NCBI GenBank assembly: GCA_028564925.1
Contig: CM053033.1
Span: forward strand, 110,130,752 to 110,194,751
Direction: 5' to 3'
From: Lithobates sylvaticus
Taxonomy: Eukaryota; Chordata; Amphibia; Anura; Ranidae
DNA length: 64,000 nt
Each line of letters starts with the position of its first letter. Position 1 is the first letter of the stretch. A program made the position numbers and the translations under genes. This document shows positions 44,318 to 55,235 of this stretch, one piece after another. Below the pieces are notes generated by a model that was given only the letters and a program-made list of their open reading frames with translations, had not been told where the DNA came from and made no database searches.

Positions 44318-44368
44318 ACGTCCAGAAGAAGCTACACACACTTCCCCCGTTGTGAAACGCGTCGACGT
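44318..44368 (+). ncRNA. Type I hammerhead-like motif of the Penelope-like element
   Basis: Stem I pairs ACGUC (44318-44322) with GACGU (44364-44368), 5 bp. The core strand is CAGAAGA (44323-44329), canonical CUGANGA with U4 changed to A. GAAA lies at 44354-44357. The short self-complementary ACGCGU (44357-44362) forms the stem III position, and C44363 is the predicted cleavage nucleotide. Stem II (44330-44353) is weak. Hammerheads are established in Penelope-like elements, where they sit in the terminal repeats. The U4 change should abolish or strongly reduce activity. Confidence 0.65.
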
Positions 44369-45434
44369 CATCACTGGTACGGACGCCATGTACTGAGGAC
44401 ATGACGCTACCCCCCGTAAGAGTGCACGAGCCGGCAAACCTCTGAAGGGAGAGAGGAGGAAACACTGTTGCTTCCTGCATCAAGCACGCTTACATCTAAA
44501 GGGCACGGAGAAACCAAATTACCATCAACATACCCGCAGCAAATCCCGGGATGAGTGGATGAGTACAGACTCGGGGAAATAAGTATATCGATACGGCGCA
44601 ATGCCGTCCACAACATGGTAGCCTGTTACGCTACACACGGACTCTGAAAAAAGCCCCGCAGGCTGTCTGCAGCTCAGGACTGATGACCATCCACCCCCGT
44701 AGGACGGGTAAAGTATGTTAAAATGCCCATAGCCAAATGCAAGTTTGCACAACCGAACGTGTTTGATAAGTGGTACTCTAACTGAATTGGAATTCTGTTG
44801 AAAAGTATACTGGAAAATTTGTTCCGCATATTTGACATTTCATTTTGTACTCCAACTTGACTTTCAGCCATTTGCCTGAACAGCGACAACTAAACATATC
44901 AACTTATAAATTCTTTACTTCACTAGCAATCACTGATTTTTTGCAATCTCCATAAAAAACGCATATCATTTTGCAGCATTGAGGAAAAATGAAATTGTTT
45001 AGTTAATTTGTTCAGTGGTACCACCTACCCCTCCCCATTCTCCCACCCTTCCCCCACAACAGGCTCGAGCCCCCAGGGGGCATTCAGGACAGCCTGCCAT
45101 ATGAATAGGGAAACTCTGTTTCCTCCCTTGCGCATCAGTATATGCGATTAAATGCTGATTTCAGCCATGGTAGGCTGGCCTTGAATGCTCCTCTGGCATC
45201 CGTACGGTGTCTTTTGTACTGTCTTGTCACATGTTGTATTGTCCCCCCGTTGTTCTCAGTCACTTGTGCTGGAAAGTTGTTGCCAGCACGGTGACTTTTT
45301 TATGTAGCATGGAATGTGTTTATTCTACAAGTATCATTGCTTAAATATCTAATTAGGTAACAGACAATTGTTAGAATATTATTTTCAATAAATTTATTAG
45401 ATTATTTAAATATATATGGTCATTTGACTTTCTC
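44369..45434 (+). other. 3' tail of the Penelope-like element
   Basis: Non-coding; minus-strand frames here show no domains. A palindromic GCCCCCAGGGGGC lies near 45068. Confidence 0.5.
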
Positions 45435-45508
45435 TGCAATCTATACTGTTGTTCAATAAGCCCTACTTTCTTTCTCCTTCTTTGGAGATACTCTCTCTTT
45501 TTATACAT
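45435..45508 (+). repeat. Right terminal direct repeat of the Penelope-like element
   Basis: 74 bp identical to 38961-39034, immediately followed by the 13-bp target duplication (overlapping by one base). Confidence 0.93.
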
Positions 45509-45932
45509 GTAATTAAATACTGACATATTACAACTATAAACAATTCTCCATGAACGATACTCCCAATCAAATATCAAGCAAACGTTATGTGAATAATCAA
45601 GTGGGTAAGCCGTGGCCAAAAGTTTTGAGAATGACACAAATATAAATTTTCACAAAGTCTGCTGCTCCCGTGTTGTTAGATCTTTTTGTCAGATGTTACT
45701 ATGGTATACTGAAATATAACTACAAACATTTCATAAGTGTCAAAGGCTTTTATTCTTTTTCAAGACCTCTGCAATTCGCCCTAACATGCTGTCAATCAAC
45801 TTTTGGGCCACATCCTGACTGATGGCTGCCCATTCTTGCATAATCAATGGTTGGAGTTTGTTAGAATTTGTGTTTTTTTTTTTTGGTTTACCCGCCTCTT
45901 GAGGATTGACCACAAGTTCTCAATGGTATTAA

Positions 45933-46379
45933 AGGGGTTGTAAACCTTCAAGATTTTTCACCTCAATGCATTCTATGCATTAAGGTGAAAAACCTCCTGT
46001 AATGCTGCAGCCCCCGTTTTACTTACCTGAACCCCCTCTATCACATCCTGGGGACGAGCACACCAGAAAGTGCTGGTGTCTCGGGTCCTGATTGGATGGA
46101 TTGATAGCAGCGCAGCCATTGGCTCCCGCTGCTGTCAATCAAATCCAATGACCCGGGGGCCGGGCCGAGTCATACGTTCGGCTTCTATGGACACCGAAGG
46201 TAACCACCCAGGAAAGCACTTCTCCTAGGGGGTTATCTAAAGCATGGAGGAGCTATGAGAGCTGGCGAGGGACCCCAGAAGAAGATGTTTGGGGTTCAAA
46301 ACGAGCTGCACAGTGGAGGTAAGTATGACATGTTTGTTATTTAAAAAAAAAACAAAAAAAACAAAGCTTTAGTGTCACT
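45933..46379. mobile_element. TTAA-flanked MITE (T2/Kolobok-like), 447 bp
   Basis: TTAA at 45929-45932 and 46380-46383 brackets sequence foreign to the Tc1 element. Ends AGGGGTTGTAAAC and (inverse) AGTGACACTAAAG are weakly similar. Subterminal TTTTTCACCTCAATGCATTC forms a palindrome with GCATTAAGGTGAAAAA. Such AAAGG-starting TTAA elements are known in frogs. Confidence 0.75.
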
Positions 46380-46383
46380 TTAA

Positions 46384-47130
46384 GTTTTGAGGAGTTTCCT
46401 CGCCAGGGACCCACAATTTAGATGTTTTGACCCCCAAGCCACAAAGTTATCACTTATGGCAAGGTGCTCCATAATTCTGGAAAGGGCATTGTTCATCAAC
46501 AAACTGTTTTTAGATGGTTTGGAGAAGTTGCTCTCGCAGGATGTTTTTGTACCATTCTTTTTTCATGGTTGTGTTCTTATTCAAAATTGTGAGTGAGACC
46601 ACTTCCTTCCTTGGCTGAGAAGCACCCCACACATAAATGGTCTCAGGATGTTTTACTCTTGGCATGACACAGGACTGATGGTAGTGCTCACCTTTTCTTC
46701 TCCAGACCAGGTTTTTTCTGGATGCCCCAAACAATAGGAAAAGGGATACAGAAAATGATTTTACCCCAGTCCTCAGCAGTCCAACCCCTGTACCTTTTGC
46801 AGAAGATCAGTCTGTCCTTGATGTTTTTCCTGGAGAGAAGTGGCTTCTTTGCTGCCTTTCTTGACACCAGGCCATCCTCCAAAAGTCTTCTCCTCGCTGT
46901 GTGTGTATGCTCTCACACCTGCCTGCTGCCATTCCTGAGAAAGCTCTACACTACTGGTGCCCCGATCCCGCAGCTGAATCAACTGTAGGAGACGATCCTG
47001 ACGATTGCGACTTTCTTGGGCCCCCCGAAGCCTTCTTCAAAAATGCAGTGGAAATATTTTTTCATGGGATTAAGTTCATTTTCATAGCAAAGAGGGATTT
47101 TGCAAATAAATGCAATTCATCTGATCACTC
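46384..47130 (-). pseudogene. Tc1 transposase pseudogene (family C)
   Basis: Minus-strand pieces in different frames: RDRGTSSVELSQEWQQAGV, SRKAAKKPLLSRKNIKDRLI, YRGWTAEDWGKIIFC, FGASRKNLVWRRKGEHYHQS, MPRVKHPETIYVWGA, and NKNTTMKKEWYKNILREQLL. These match the linker and DDE part of a Tc1 transposase. The first-Asp motif (expected SDE after KIIF) is frameshifted. Not functional. Confidence 0.8.
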
Positions 47131-47250
47131 TTCATAACATTCTGAATGAATATTGCTAGAGAGAGTGCATGTGATCAGCACAGGGCCAATCAGCACTGTC
47201 CAGACAGAGGGTCAGGGGTCATGCAGCCTCATAGAACAGTCAGAGAAGAA

Positions 47251-47689
47251 TGAAAACTCCACTTACAGGTTTTAACAAGACACTGATAGAAGTCACAAGA
47301 CTGCTATATACTGCTGATGAGAAAAGGTATTTATCAGTTTATATTTAATAAAATACTTGCATTCCCATGTTCTGTGTACTGCGGGAGACCAGATATATTG
47401 AATGCAGGCTCCTAGGTTCTTTAACTAGCAATGAAAACTTCCCTGTGTTTCGTATTTGAATGGAATAGTTCGGCTACAGATCAATAACTCCTATTGGAAG
47501 AGATTGATCAAAGAACTTGATCATTTATTGAAGCACGTATGGTCATTAAAGTGACAATACATATTACAATCTGACATACAATCTCCTTAAAGGTGGCTTT
47601 ATACACTACAATTTCCTTGTACAACCCCCTGTACACTCTCATTTTGATTTACCAAAACTATATTATATGAGGACAAAGGCTTTACTCTT
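47251..47689. other. Intronic sequence, nothing recognised
   Basis: Unassigned; no gene. Confidence 0.45.
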
Positions 47690-48095
47690 GCTAAAATTCT
47701 CTCCCCTCGGAGACCCAACTTTAGTTCAAGGATGCCTCTCTAGCCATGTGATCAATGTTGGCTTTTAATTACCTGACAACATGCCAATAGACGATTTTCA
47801 GTCTCTAATGAGGACAAAGATCCACAATGCACCTGGAAACCGTTGACCTGATGTCGCTCAGAGCTGCTTTGTCTTTTATTTCTGGCAGGAAAGAAGATTT
47901 TATTTTTTTAATTCATAAGACTATTTGGCAATGTTGTTATGTTGCTTCTGACTCATGCTGTTTGATTTTTTAATAATTGGTCCACTACAAGAAGCCAGCA
48001 GATGATTACGGCACCAGCCAGCAACCGCAGAAAAAGCTGTCACCACTTTTGGCTTAGTTTTCTTCTGAATAACATCGGTTTCCCTTACATGAACA
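47690..48095. promoter_or_regulatory. Candidate conserved non-coding block
   Basis: Unique sequence including GGCTTTTAATTACCTGACAA, CCACAATGCACCTGGAAACC and TTTTTAATAATTGGTCCAC, words often seen in developmental enhancers (TAATTA cores, CACCTG). Proposed from composition only. Confidence 0.27.
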
Positions 48096-48920
48096 CGTTT
48101 GCGATGCTTTAAGGCTCAGTCTATTAAACAATTACATGGGACGGTATCAGGTTTCTGTATTATGGCCCCAAATGTTTCTGGAACACCCTGTTCCTCTTAC
48201 CTTCCCAGTGATCCCTCTGTTACACTTGTTTGCCGCTCCCACAAGAAATGGAGCACTAGCCGCCACTGGCCATCAATTCATAAAGGTTCCCCCTATGCAT
48301 CTGCTAACGCATGCACTTTCCCGCCATACACAGAAGCGCGCAAACCTTAGGGTGCCACTCTAGACGCGCATCCAAAAGTCAGTGACTCCTACTGTTGGGT
48401 GCAGGCAGAAGAGCTTGCCCTGACTCTATGCAACTCCTAGTAAGAAAAAGTCATACCGCAACACACATTAGCTTAGCCCCAGTCTGAAATAATGAACGAC
48501 TTCAGCTTGGCCCCATCCAGGCCATGTCCCCTCCAATGCGTTTCGTCCCACCCACAGGGCTTAGAAATGGTGGTCACTATTACAGATACGGGCTGATCTG
48601 GTGTGTAGTGGCTGGACAATTTCTTACTAGGAGATGCACAGAAACACACTGCCCTTTAGCAGACATGTGGCAGTGCCATTAACTCTTAATCGCACCCTTA
48701 CGCAACTTCTAACACACAAGTTTTTGCATGTGCCAAAATGCATTGTTCTGCAACACCATGTGGTTTCGGTTTGGTGCGTGTACAATTTTGCAAAAGAGAC
48801 TTCTTTTGCACATTTCTAGCACGTAGGGCAACCCAATAAAAGTCTGCCTTACACGCGATGCGCAGGAAAGTACAGAAACGTCCATAGGCTCCATCACAGC
48901 TGCATGGCTTGAAAGAAGCC
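48096..48920. other. Unassigned intronic sequence with degraded repeat
   Basis: 48510-48570 (CCAATGCGTTTCGTCCCACC) resembles 6371-6420. No gene. Confidence 0.4.
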
Positions 48921-48923
48921 TTA

Positions 48924-49321
48924 TGCTCCGTACACGTGATCGGACTTTCCGCCAACAAAACCGTGGATTTTTGTTCGAAGGATGTTGGCTCAAACTTGTC
49001 TTGCATACACACGGTCATACAAATGTTGGCCAACAATTACGAACGTGGGAACGTGGTGATGTACAAGACGTATGACGAGCCGAGAAAAAGGAAGTTCAAT
49101 AGCCAGTGCGGCTCCTTCTGTTTCATTCCAAGCATGCGTGAACTTTTGTGCGTCGGACTTGTGTACACACAATCGGAAATTCTGTCAACAAAGTTTTGTT
49201 GGTGGAACTTTTAAGAACCTGCTATCAAATGTTCGATGAAGCATACACACGGTCGGACTTTCCGACAATAGGCTCACATCCAACATATCCCTTCGGAAAA
49301 TCCGACCGTGTGTACGCGGCA
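48924..49321. mobile_element. PIF/Harbinger-like MITE, related to 21635-22059
   Basis: Left TGCTCCGTACACGTGATCGG, right CCGACCGTGTGTACGCGGCA. TTA precedes and TAA follows. Interior GTCGGACTT/AAGTCCGAC-like pieces match the family at 21635-22059. Confidence 0.75.
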
Positions 49322-50836
49322 TAAAGCTGGCCTTACATGAATCAAAATTTGGCCGGTTCAGAATTTCAATCCATGTATAGGGCAAGCTGGTTTTACAGAA
49401 GTCGATCTACCAATTATCGTCTGTTCTACCACCCTGTGGCAAAATTTCTGCACGATCAGCGCTGCTGGCTACAGTGCTCAGCACTGGTAATTCCCCCATC
49501 CACCTCAAATGTGTGGATGGAGGAATTGGATGATTTTTTTTTTTTTTTTTGCTGGTTGAACAAAAAAAAAAATGACTAATGTATGGGCTGCCTTGGGGTC
49601 ACCATACATGTTACAACAGAAAAATACAGTCAATTTTAGATATACAAAAAATGTCGTAATATGTGAACCTACCTAATCTATCCAACCAGGCAGACACTTA
49701 CACTACATAGTTATTGGTTGGTATTTTCAAACAAGAGAAACATGTTAAAATATTGATGGAATAGCCCCGGTGGGTTTAACTGACCAGTTTTTGTTCACGA
49801 TCGAAAGATTAGACAGGGGCGTGCTTTTTTCGTGTTAATTTGTAGCCCTAAAAAGTGTCCCTCTTTCCCATATCAGAAAGCCGGGAGACATGCTTTCCAA
49901 CAAGCGGCGTTGATCTGAGAACTAAGCGTTCAGCCTTCTCAGGGGTTAATGGCTGTGTGTTTTCTATAGCAGGGATAATCTGTGTGTTTGGGCTGAGTGC
50001 TAGATGAGCTTGCAGGTCAAACCCCTCCCCTCCCCTCCATCTGTAATCCAGGCATCAGCTGATTGTGTAGGAGCCTCCACATTGTCCTGAGCTCTCGGCT
50101 CCCATCTGCTAGGAGGTGAGCCAACTCTAGAGTACAAGCCTGGGGGGGGGGGACACGGGCTGCAATGTACAGGTATTAACCCCTTGTGCTAAAGACGGCT
50201 CAACAGCTTGCCATACATGGATACAAATTCAGCAGGTTCAGCAGGGACCAGCCAAATCTCGATCAATGTGTGGCCGCTCATGATCAACAGAAGTCAATCG
50301 TTTGATTGGCCTTCGGTAAAGAGACATATATGCAGTTTTACCTTTTCTTGGCCACCCACCGCAATTATAACACAGCTTGACAGGCCTGTACACATGTCAC
50401 AGCTGTGATACTTTGAGGCTGCAGCAGTTCTGACATGGCTACAGAGTTTGACAGACAGCACCACCTGTCAAACTTGCCCATTGAAATCAATAGGGCCGCA
50501 ACCCAACCTCAAGCCAAATGCTCAATCAGATGCTTTAGAAGCTTATAACGGCTTGTAAATAGGGATGCACTGATAGCCTATGATAAGGAGTTAATTAAGG
50601 CTGATTCGAATAAATTAAGGGTTAATAGGGGGTTAAACAGAGGAACATTTAAATAAATAACAAACATTTTACGTGACAGGTTGCTTTAAACTGAATTCAT
50701 CTGCAGTTTGAAGTTCATCCCTTTGATTTGTAGATGAATAAACAGAAAGATACAAAAAGAAACAATATTTATTTTTCTTTCTGTTTCATAAACTTTGCCC
50801 GGCTGCTTTTCTTTTTTTTTACAGCTCCAATTGCCA
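49322..50836. other. Unassigned intronic sequence with MITE-like fragments
   Basis: 49326-49615 has CCTTACATGAATCAAAA at the left and CACCATACATGTTACAAC at the right, which may be the ends of a degenerate MITE. A G-run lies at 50141-50150. No gene. Confidence 0.35.
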
Positions 50837-51385
50837 CTTCAGCTGTCAACAGGGGAACCCCACTGACAGCTGAATAAGTCATCGGTTGTTAAGGACACGT
50901 TGGCCCCGCTCCTTAAAGCAGAGTTCCACCCAAAAGTGGAACTTCCTCTTATTCGTCTCCCCCACCAGTGCCACATTGGAGGGGGGAACAGGGACCTGTT
51001 TTTGACAGGTCCCCTTTCCCACTTCCGGGGAAGGCTCCGCAGCTCTCGGAAGTTCGGCCCCCCTCCTCCTTCCTCCGGCACATGAGAAATAGGGAACCGA
51101 CTGTGAAGCCGAAAGGGCGAAAGGCTTCACTGCCAGTTCCCTTACCAGGAATAGCGGTGGCTGCAGCCGACAGCAGATCCGAGCATCTGCTGTCAGCTGC
51201 TGACTTTTAATTTTTCATGGGGGGGGGGGGCGACTTTTTATTTTTTTTACATTTCAGCTGTCAGTGGGGCAATCCCACTGACAACTGAAAGAATCAAGCC
51301 TGAAAGTATAGGTTTTAGGTATCGGAACATTTGCAAGAGTACCGATATTCGTGCAAATACCGGTATTGGTGCAACCCTACTTGTA
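50837..51385. repeat. Composite of TTAA-type and hAT-like fragments
   Basis: 50912-51235 starts AAAGCAGAGTTCCACCC and resembles 63452-63867. It is flanked by two CAGCTGTCAG...CACTGACAGCTGA-like palindromic pieces (50840 and 51252) also found near 9280. 51300-51382 is the right end (GGTGCAACCCTA) of the hAT-like family at 3857. Confidence 0.55.
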
Positions 51386-52245
51386 AACATACAAACCAAA
51401 ACCGGAAGTGACAAAATTCTCGTTGCTTCAGGCTTCTGACATCACAGATGGGGAATGGAGGTTTCTCTCAGTCTGTCTAGTGCACCTGATGTGAAAGATC
51501 GCATCTGCACTGGGCTTCCCTGTGGAATAGGAGAGACCAGTAAAGATGACAGGTGAGGAGAAGGGAGACCCTCTTCCGCTGCCTGTAAAAGTGATTGGGT
51601 GGCTGTATAGCCTCTTGGATCACTTTTACCTTGTGCAGAATCACAGGCTGAACAAATTATCTGGATTATGGCTGCAGTTGCAACCATACCTGAGATATCA
51701 CAGCTCCCACCCAAAGACGTACAGATACGTCCCAAGGACGGTAGGCAGTTTAAAAAAAAAAATGTAAGTGGTTCTAAAGCCTGAACGTCTTTTACCTTCA
51801 TGAATTGTATGAAAGTGAAACATATCGTACTTAGCAGGAATGACATTCATTATTTTAAAGAAATGCTTTAAGCCTTTGGTATAACTTTATATAAAATTCC
51901 TGTTTTTACCCTTTTCCATCCTTTATTGCCACTCAAACAAATATAAAAAAATAAAATAAAAAGTCCACGTGAAAGAACATAAAAAAAAAAATAGAATAAC
52001 AAAATAGAGTCCATGTTAATCTGTGAGTGAAGAAATTTCCTTATAGTGGTGTCATCAAGGACCATCAGTGAACAGAGCTCCTCCAGTGAAAACCTCCACC
52101 TTTGAGAGTCGGGGCTTTTACCAGATCTTATTGACTCTCCATCTCTGGAGAAGTCAAGCAAGCAGTAGTCGTTGCCATCTATGGGACATTGCAGACACAG
52201 GTACACTCATATAGGGAATGGTTGCCACTGTTTATCCCCCAACCA
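51386..52245. other. Intronic sequence, no gene recognised
   Basis: A 134-codon minus-strand frame at 51442-51846 has no identifiable domain or splice context. Not called. Confidence 0.45.
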
Positions 52246-52430
52246 GTGGCGGCCCGTCCATTAGGGGGGCAGGGGCACCGCCCCCCAAATCCATACGCCC
52301 GGCCCCTAATCTACACGCAGGGCCCTGGATGCATGGATTTTAATGGAGTTTTGAAGCACTGCCCGCAACCTAGATGGGGTAAGTGTGGGGCTGGTGGGCT
52401 GTAAAACGAGCAACAGGGGGTGGCGGTTTT
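52246..52430. repeat. CAGTGGCGGCCCG MITE fragment
   Basis: Left terminus CAGTGGCGGCCCGTCC and internal GATGGGGTAAGTGTGGG are shared with 54358-54749 and 19700-19850. The right terminus is not preserved. Confidence 0.55.
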
Positions 52431-52434
52431 GACT

Positions 52435-52477
52435 GATACACCAACTTCAGAGATACACCCTCTGAAGTTGGTGTATC
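52435..52477. repeat. Perfect 18-bp hairpin
   Basis: GATACACCAACTTCAGAG (52435-52452) and its exact reverse complement (52460-52477) around a 7-nt loop. No flanking duplication seen. Could be a fold-back MITE remnant. Confidence 0.8.
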
Positions 52478-52867
52478 CTCTTTATTAAGTTTAAAACACT
52501 GCCACATTCCCACTCCCTGAAGCAAATGTTTGCACCAGACAGAGGGTGCAACACATAGAGTAGGAAAGAGGTATACATTTATACATAGGACATATTTCTC
52601 TTCCCTTTAGTGTTAAACCCTGCAGAGGGTATAACACATCACCATCCAATAGCTATTCTTGGAACAGCGCCAAACCTACAACCCCTTCCTTTCTTTATAT
52701 CAAAGAATTTCTTTTGCCTCAGGAAAAAAAAAAAATAAGTGATAGGAACGAAGACTTCTGGATTTATTTTGAATTGCTTTTTAACACATAATAATAAAGT
52801 AGTCAATTAGTCAATCGGAGATTGGTTTTTAACATTATTTTAAAATATGTGTGTGCATGTATATAGA
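52478..52867. other. Intronic sequence, nothing recognised
   Basis: No gene or repeat boundary. Confidence 0.45.

Positions 52868-52951
<84 letters not shown>
52868..52951. repeat. (TA)n microsatellite with (CA)n tail
   Basis: TA run of about 83 bp passing into ACACACACAC, immediately before a Tc1 terminus. Confidence 0.97.
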
Positions 52952-52960
<9 letters not shown>

Positions 52961-52964
<4 letters not shown>

Positions 52965-53219
52965 ATTGCCCAAAATATTGGGACACCTGCCTTTACACGC
53001 ACATGAACTTTAATGGCATCCCAGTCTTAGTCCATTGGGTTCAATATTGAGTTGGCCCACCATTTGCAGCTATAACAGCTTCAACTCTTCTGGGAAGGCT
53101 GTCCACAAGGTTTAGGAGTGTGTCTATGGGAATGTTTGACCGTTCTTCCAGAAGCCCATTTGTGAGGTCAGGCACTGATGTTGGGCGAAAAGGCGTGGCT
53201 CACATTCTCCACTCTAATT
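52961..53219. mobile_element. Fold-back Tc1 derivative, family F, copy 3 (left arm only)
   Basis: Starts CACTATATTGCCCAAAATAT at the end of the microsatellite and matches the left arm of 23257-24138 up to CTCTAATTAG, then stops. The right part is missing. Confidence 0.8.
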
Positions 53220-53328
53220 AGTTTCCCATTCCCCACTACAAAAATCCCCCCTTTCCAGCAGAGAAGGAGAGCCAGGGGCACCGTCCCTCAATGGCAGGTG
53301 TTAGAAACACCCATGAGCTTTTTTTAGG

Positions 53329-54220
53329 GCAGGGAAAAGCGGTGACTCAAAAGGGGGAATACCTGCACCTGTTCTCTGAGAAAAAAAGCCCTGCTTAGGA
53401 CTATACTGTCAGGCCCCAGAACTGTCATTTTGACTATGGGGAGAGGGTTCATGTAAATAATGGCATTCAGAAAGCTGCCACTTACATAGGATTTTCATAA
53501 GACTCCAGTGGTGCTTTAAGGACTAAGCTGGTGTATGGAAATAGGGGAAAGGCAACATTTTTTTTTCCAACAATCTGTCATGTGTTGGCTTTCATTAGTG
53601 TAGTGGGAAACACCTACACTATTTACAGTACAATAGTCCAAAAATGTTCATATTGAATAGATAATTTGTTACACATTACTTGCATTAGGGCTGAGACAAG
53701 GCAGGGGCAGAGCAGAAACTGGAAAGGCACAGCTATAGTTGTAGCAGTTGTACACAGTGCCGGGGCAAGGGCATCTAGAGCCCGGGGCGAACATGTGAAA
53801 ATGCGCCTCCCCAAGATGTATGAGCGTTATGTGTTAGCAAAAATCACCCTCCCCAAAAAAAAAAAATTGCATGACGTCCCTCCTCCCAAGTCAAATCCAC
53901 CCCCTGCTGAAATTGCCCCTCCCAGCACAATTATTTGCCCCCTCCCAAAAAAAATAAAAAATCAATCCTAGCAAAAATCCTCTCCCCCTCAAATTTCCTC
54001 TCTGGGTACACATCCTCTATACCCCACTCCAAATACCGCCTGCTAACACAAATCCCCCAATCCCCCCTCCTAGCATAACCCCCAAATTTCCTCTCCTAGC
54101 ACAAATTCCCTCTAATCATCCCTACTAGCACAAATCCCCCCCCCCAAAAAAAAATTCCCTTCCAGCACATATCCCCTCTACCATACCACTCCTTTTAGCA
54201 CAAATCCTCTGCCCCCTCTT
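53329..54220. repeat. Duplicated C-rich segment, copy 1
   Basis: From GCAGGGAAAAGCGGTGACTC to GCCCCCTCTTAAC; matches 57198-58059 plus 58928-58980 closely. A direct repeat of about 22 bp (AACACCCATGAGC plus T-run and AGG) flanks it at 53306-53328 and 54221-54243, so this copy looks like an insertion of part of a longer parent. The second half is a degenerate CTAGCACAAATCCCCC repeat. It keeps the uninterrupted site that is occupied in copy 2. Confidence 0.78.
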
Positions 54221-54357
54221 AACACCCATGAGCTTTTTTTTAGGTGTAAACAAACCCTCCCTTGGCCAGTTACATTAACTGAAAGAATAAAAGCAGATAT
54301 CATTGCAGAATTTCACATGCTGCCATTTGTATCGAAACTGAAACATGGATTCCATCC

Positions 54358-54749
54358 CAGTGGTGGCCAGTCCATAGAGGGCGCACGGGCGCCGCCCCGC
54401 CTGTCAATGCATCTGGCACCCTGATCTACATATCAGGGCGCCGGACTATGGATTTCAATAGGGGGGGAGTGATTTATGAAGCACCAGATTAGAGCCATCC
54501 TATTGGATGCCTAGCGCTTAGGAGAAACAGAGTGGAGACACACATTGGAGGAAGCCGCAGGAGGGGCAGACACCGGAGCCGCTGCCCGGGGGGGGGGGGT
54601 TGTCAGTGCCGAGCCATCAGCCGCCTGAGAGTGCTGCAGGGCGGGTGCTGTTAGTGCATCGCTGTTAGTGCAGCGCAGCGGCTGCCTGGAGGGAGGAGAG
54701 GTGGTTGCTGGCCGCCCCCCCCCCCCAAAAAAAACACCAGCCGCCACTG
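54358..54749. mobile_element. hAT MITE (CAGTGGTGGCCAG ends), 392 bp
   Basis: Left CAGTGGTGGCCAGTCC, right (inverse) CAGTGGCGGCTGGTG. Exact 8-bp duplication TTCCATCC at 54350-54357 and 54750-54757. G- and C-runs in the interior. Other fragments at 19553-19850 and 52246-52430. Confidence 0.88.
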
Positions 54750-54757
54750 TTCCATCC

Positions 54758-55035
54758 GCTTCCTACTTCTTGAGTTCTCCATGGGAGGCTCTTCCTTCTA
54801 TAATCACATGGTCAGTCAGAATTATAATAAGAGAAATACTGCTGGGAACAGCAATACAAGAAAACTTTTATTTTTTTACCCATTTCCCAAAATCATATCC
54901 ACAGACTGATTTAAACATTTCATTATTATTACCAAAAATATTACCAAAAAAATTTGCATAGCTGTTATATATTAGATCCATACAAAAGCTACCCTTTATA
55001 TATTGATGCTTGTAATTATAATTTTCCCAGTAAAT
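54758..55035. other. Intronic sequence, nothing recognised
   Basis: Unassigned. Confidence 0.4.
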
Positions 55036-55235
55036 GAACAGTAAACATACAGTATATGCTGGATCTACACTGCTTGTATTTATAGTTCAGCATAACATAC
55101 ACTTTTTTCTTGCAATGATTTTTAATGAATCAAGAGCTAATTAGCATGAAATGCTGAGCGATAATTACAGTGGGAATACAGCTTGGTTTAACACAATCTG
55201 ATGCATCAAGCCCCATGGGTCATAATCAGGACAAT
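55036..55235. promoter_or_regulatory. Candidate conserved non-coding block
   Basis: AT-rich but complex unique sequence with homeodomain-like cores (TTTTTAATGAATCAAGAGC, TAATTAGCATGAAATGC, GCGATAATTACAG). Composition-based proposal; no alignment available. Confidence 0.33.

Larger units (their letters stand above)
38959..45507 (+). mobile_element. Penelope-like retroelement (EN+), nearly full length
   Basis: A 13-bp target duplication, TGTAATTAAATAC, lies at 38946-38958 and 45508-45520. Identical 74-bp direct repeats sit at the two ends. In order: a 5' leader, an upstream frame with a coiled coil and Arg/Ser-rich tail (39254-40054), a Penelope-type reverse transcriptase (40081-41418), an anomalous G-poor block (about 41417-42407), a GIY-YIG endonuclease frame (42468-43466), and a 2-kb tail with a hammerhead-like motif (44318-44368). 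This is the domain order of endonuclease-bearing Penelope-like elements; closeness to the Neptune or Poseidon groups is likely but not tested. Perfect repeats and duplication indicate a young insertion. Confidence 0.92.
45608..47250 (-). mobile_element. Tc1-like DNA transposon, family C (right end lost)
   Basis: The left terminus GTGGCCAAAAGTTTTGAGAA is a known Tc1-type end, followed by CTTTTGGGCCACATCCTGAC-like coding remnants on the minus strand. No matching right terminus is found; similarity fades near 47250. A TTAA-flanked MITE is nested at 45933-46379. Confidence 0.8.

Noticed and set aside
48520-48570. Minus-strand GACGAAACGCAUUGG resembling a hammerhead 3' half
   Set aside because: No CUGANGA strand and no stem I pairing were found; kept only as a degraded repeat.
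51442-51846. 134-codon minus-strand frame as a possible exon
   Set aside because: No recognisable family, no clear splice sites, no partner exons.
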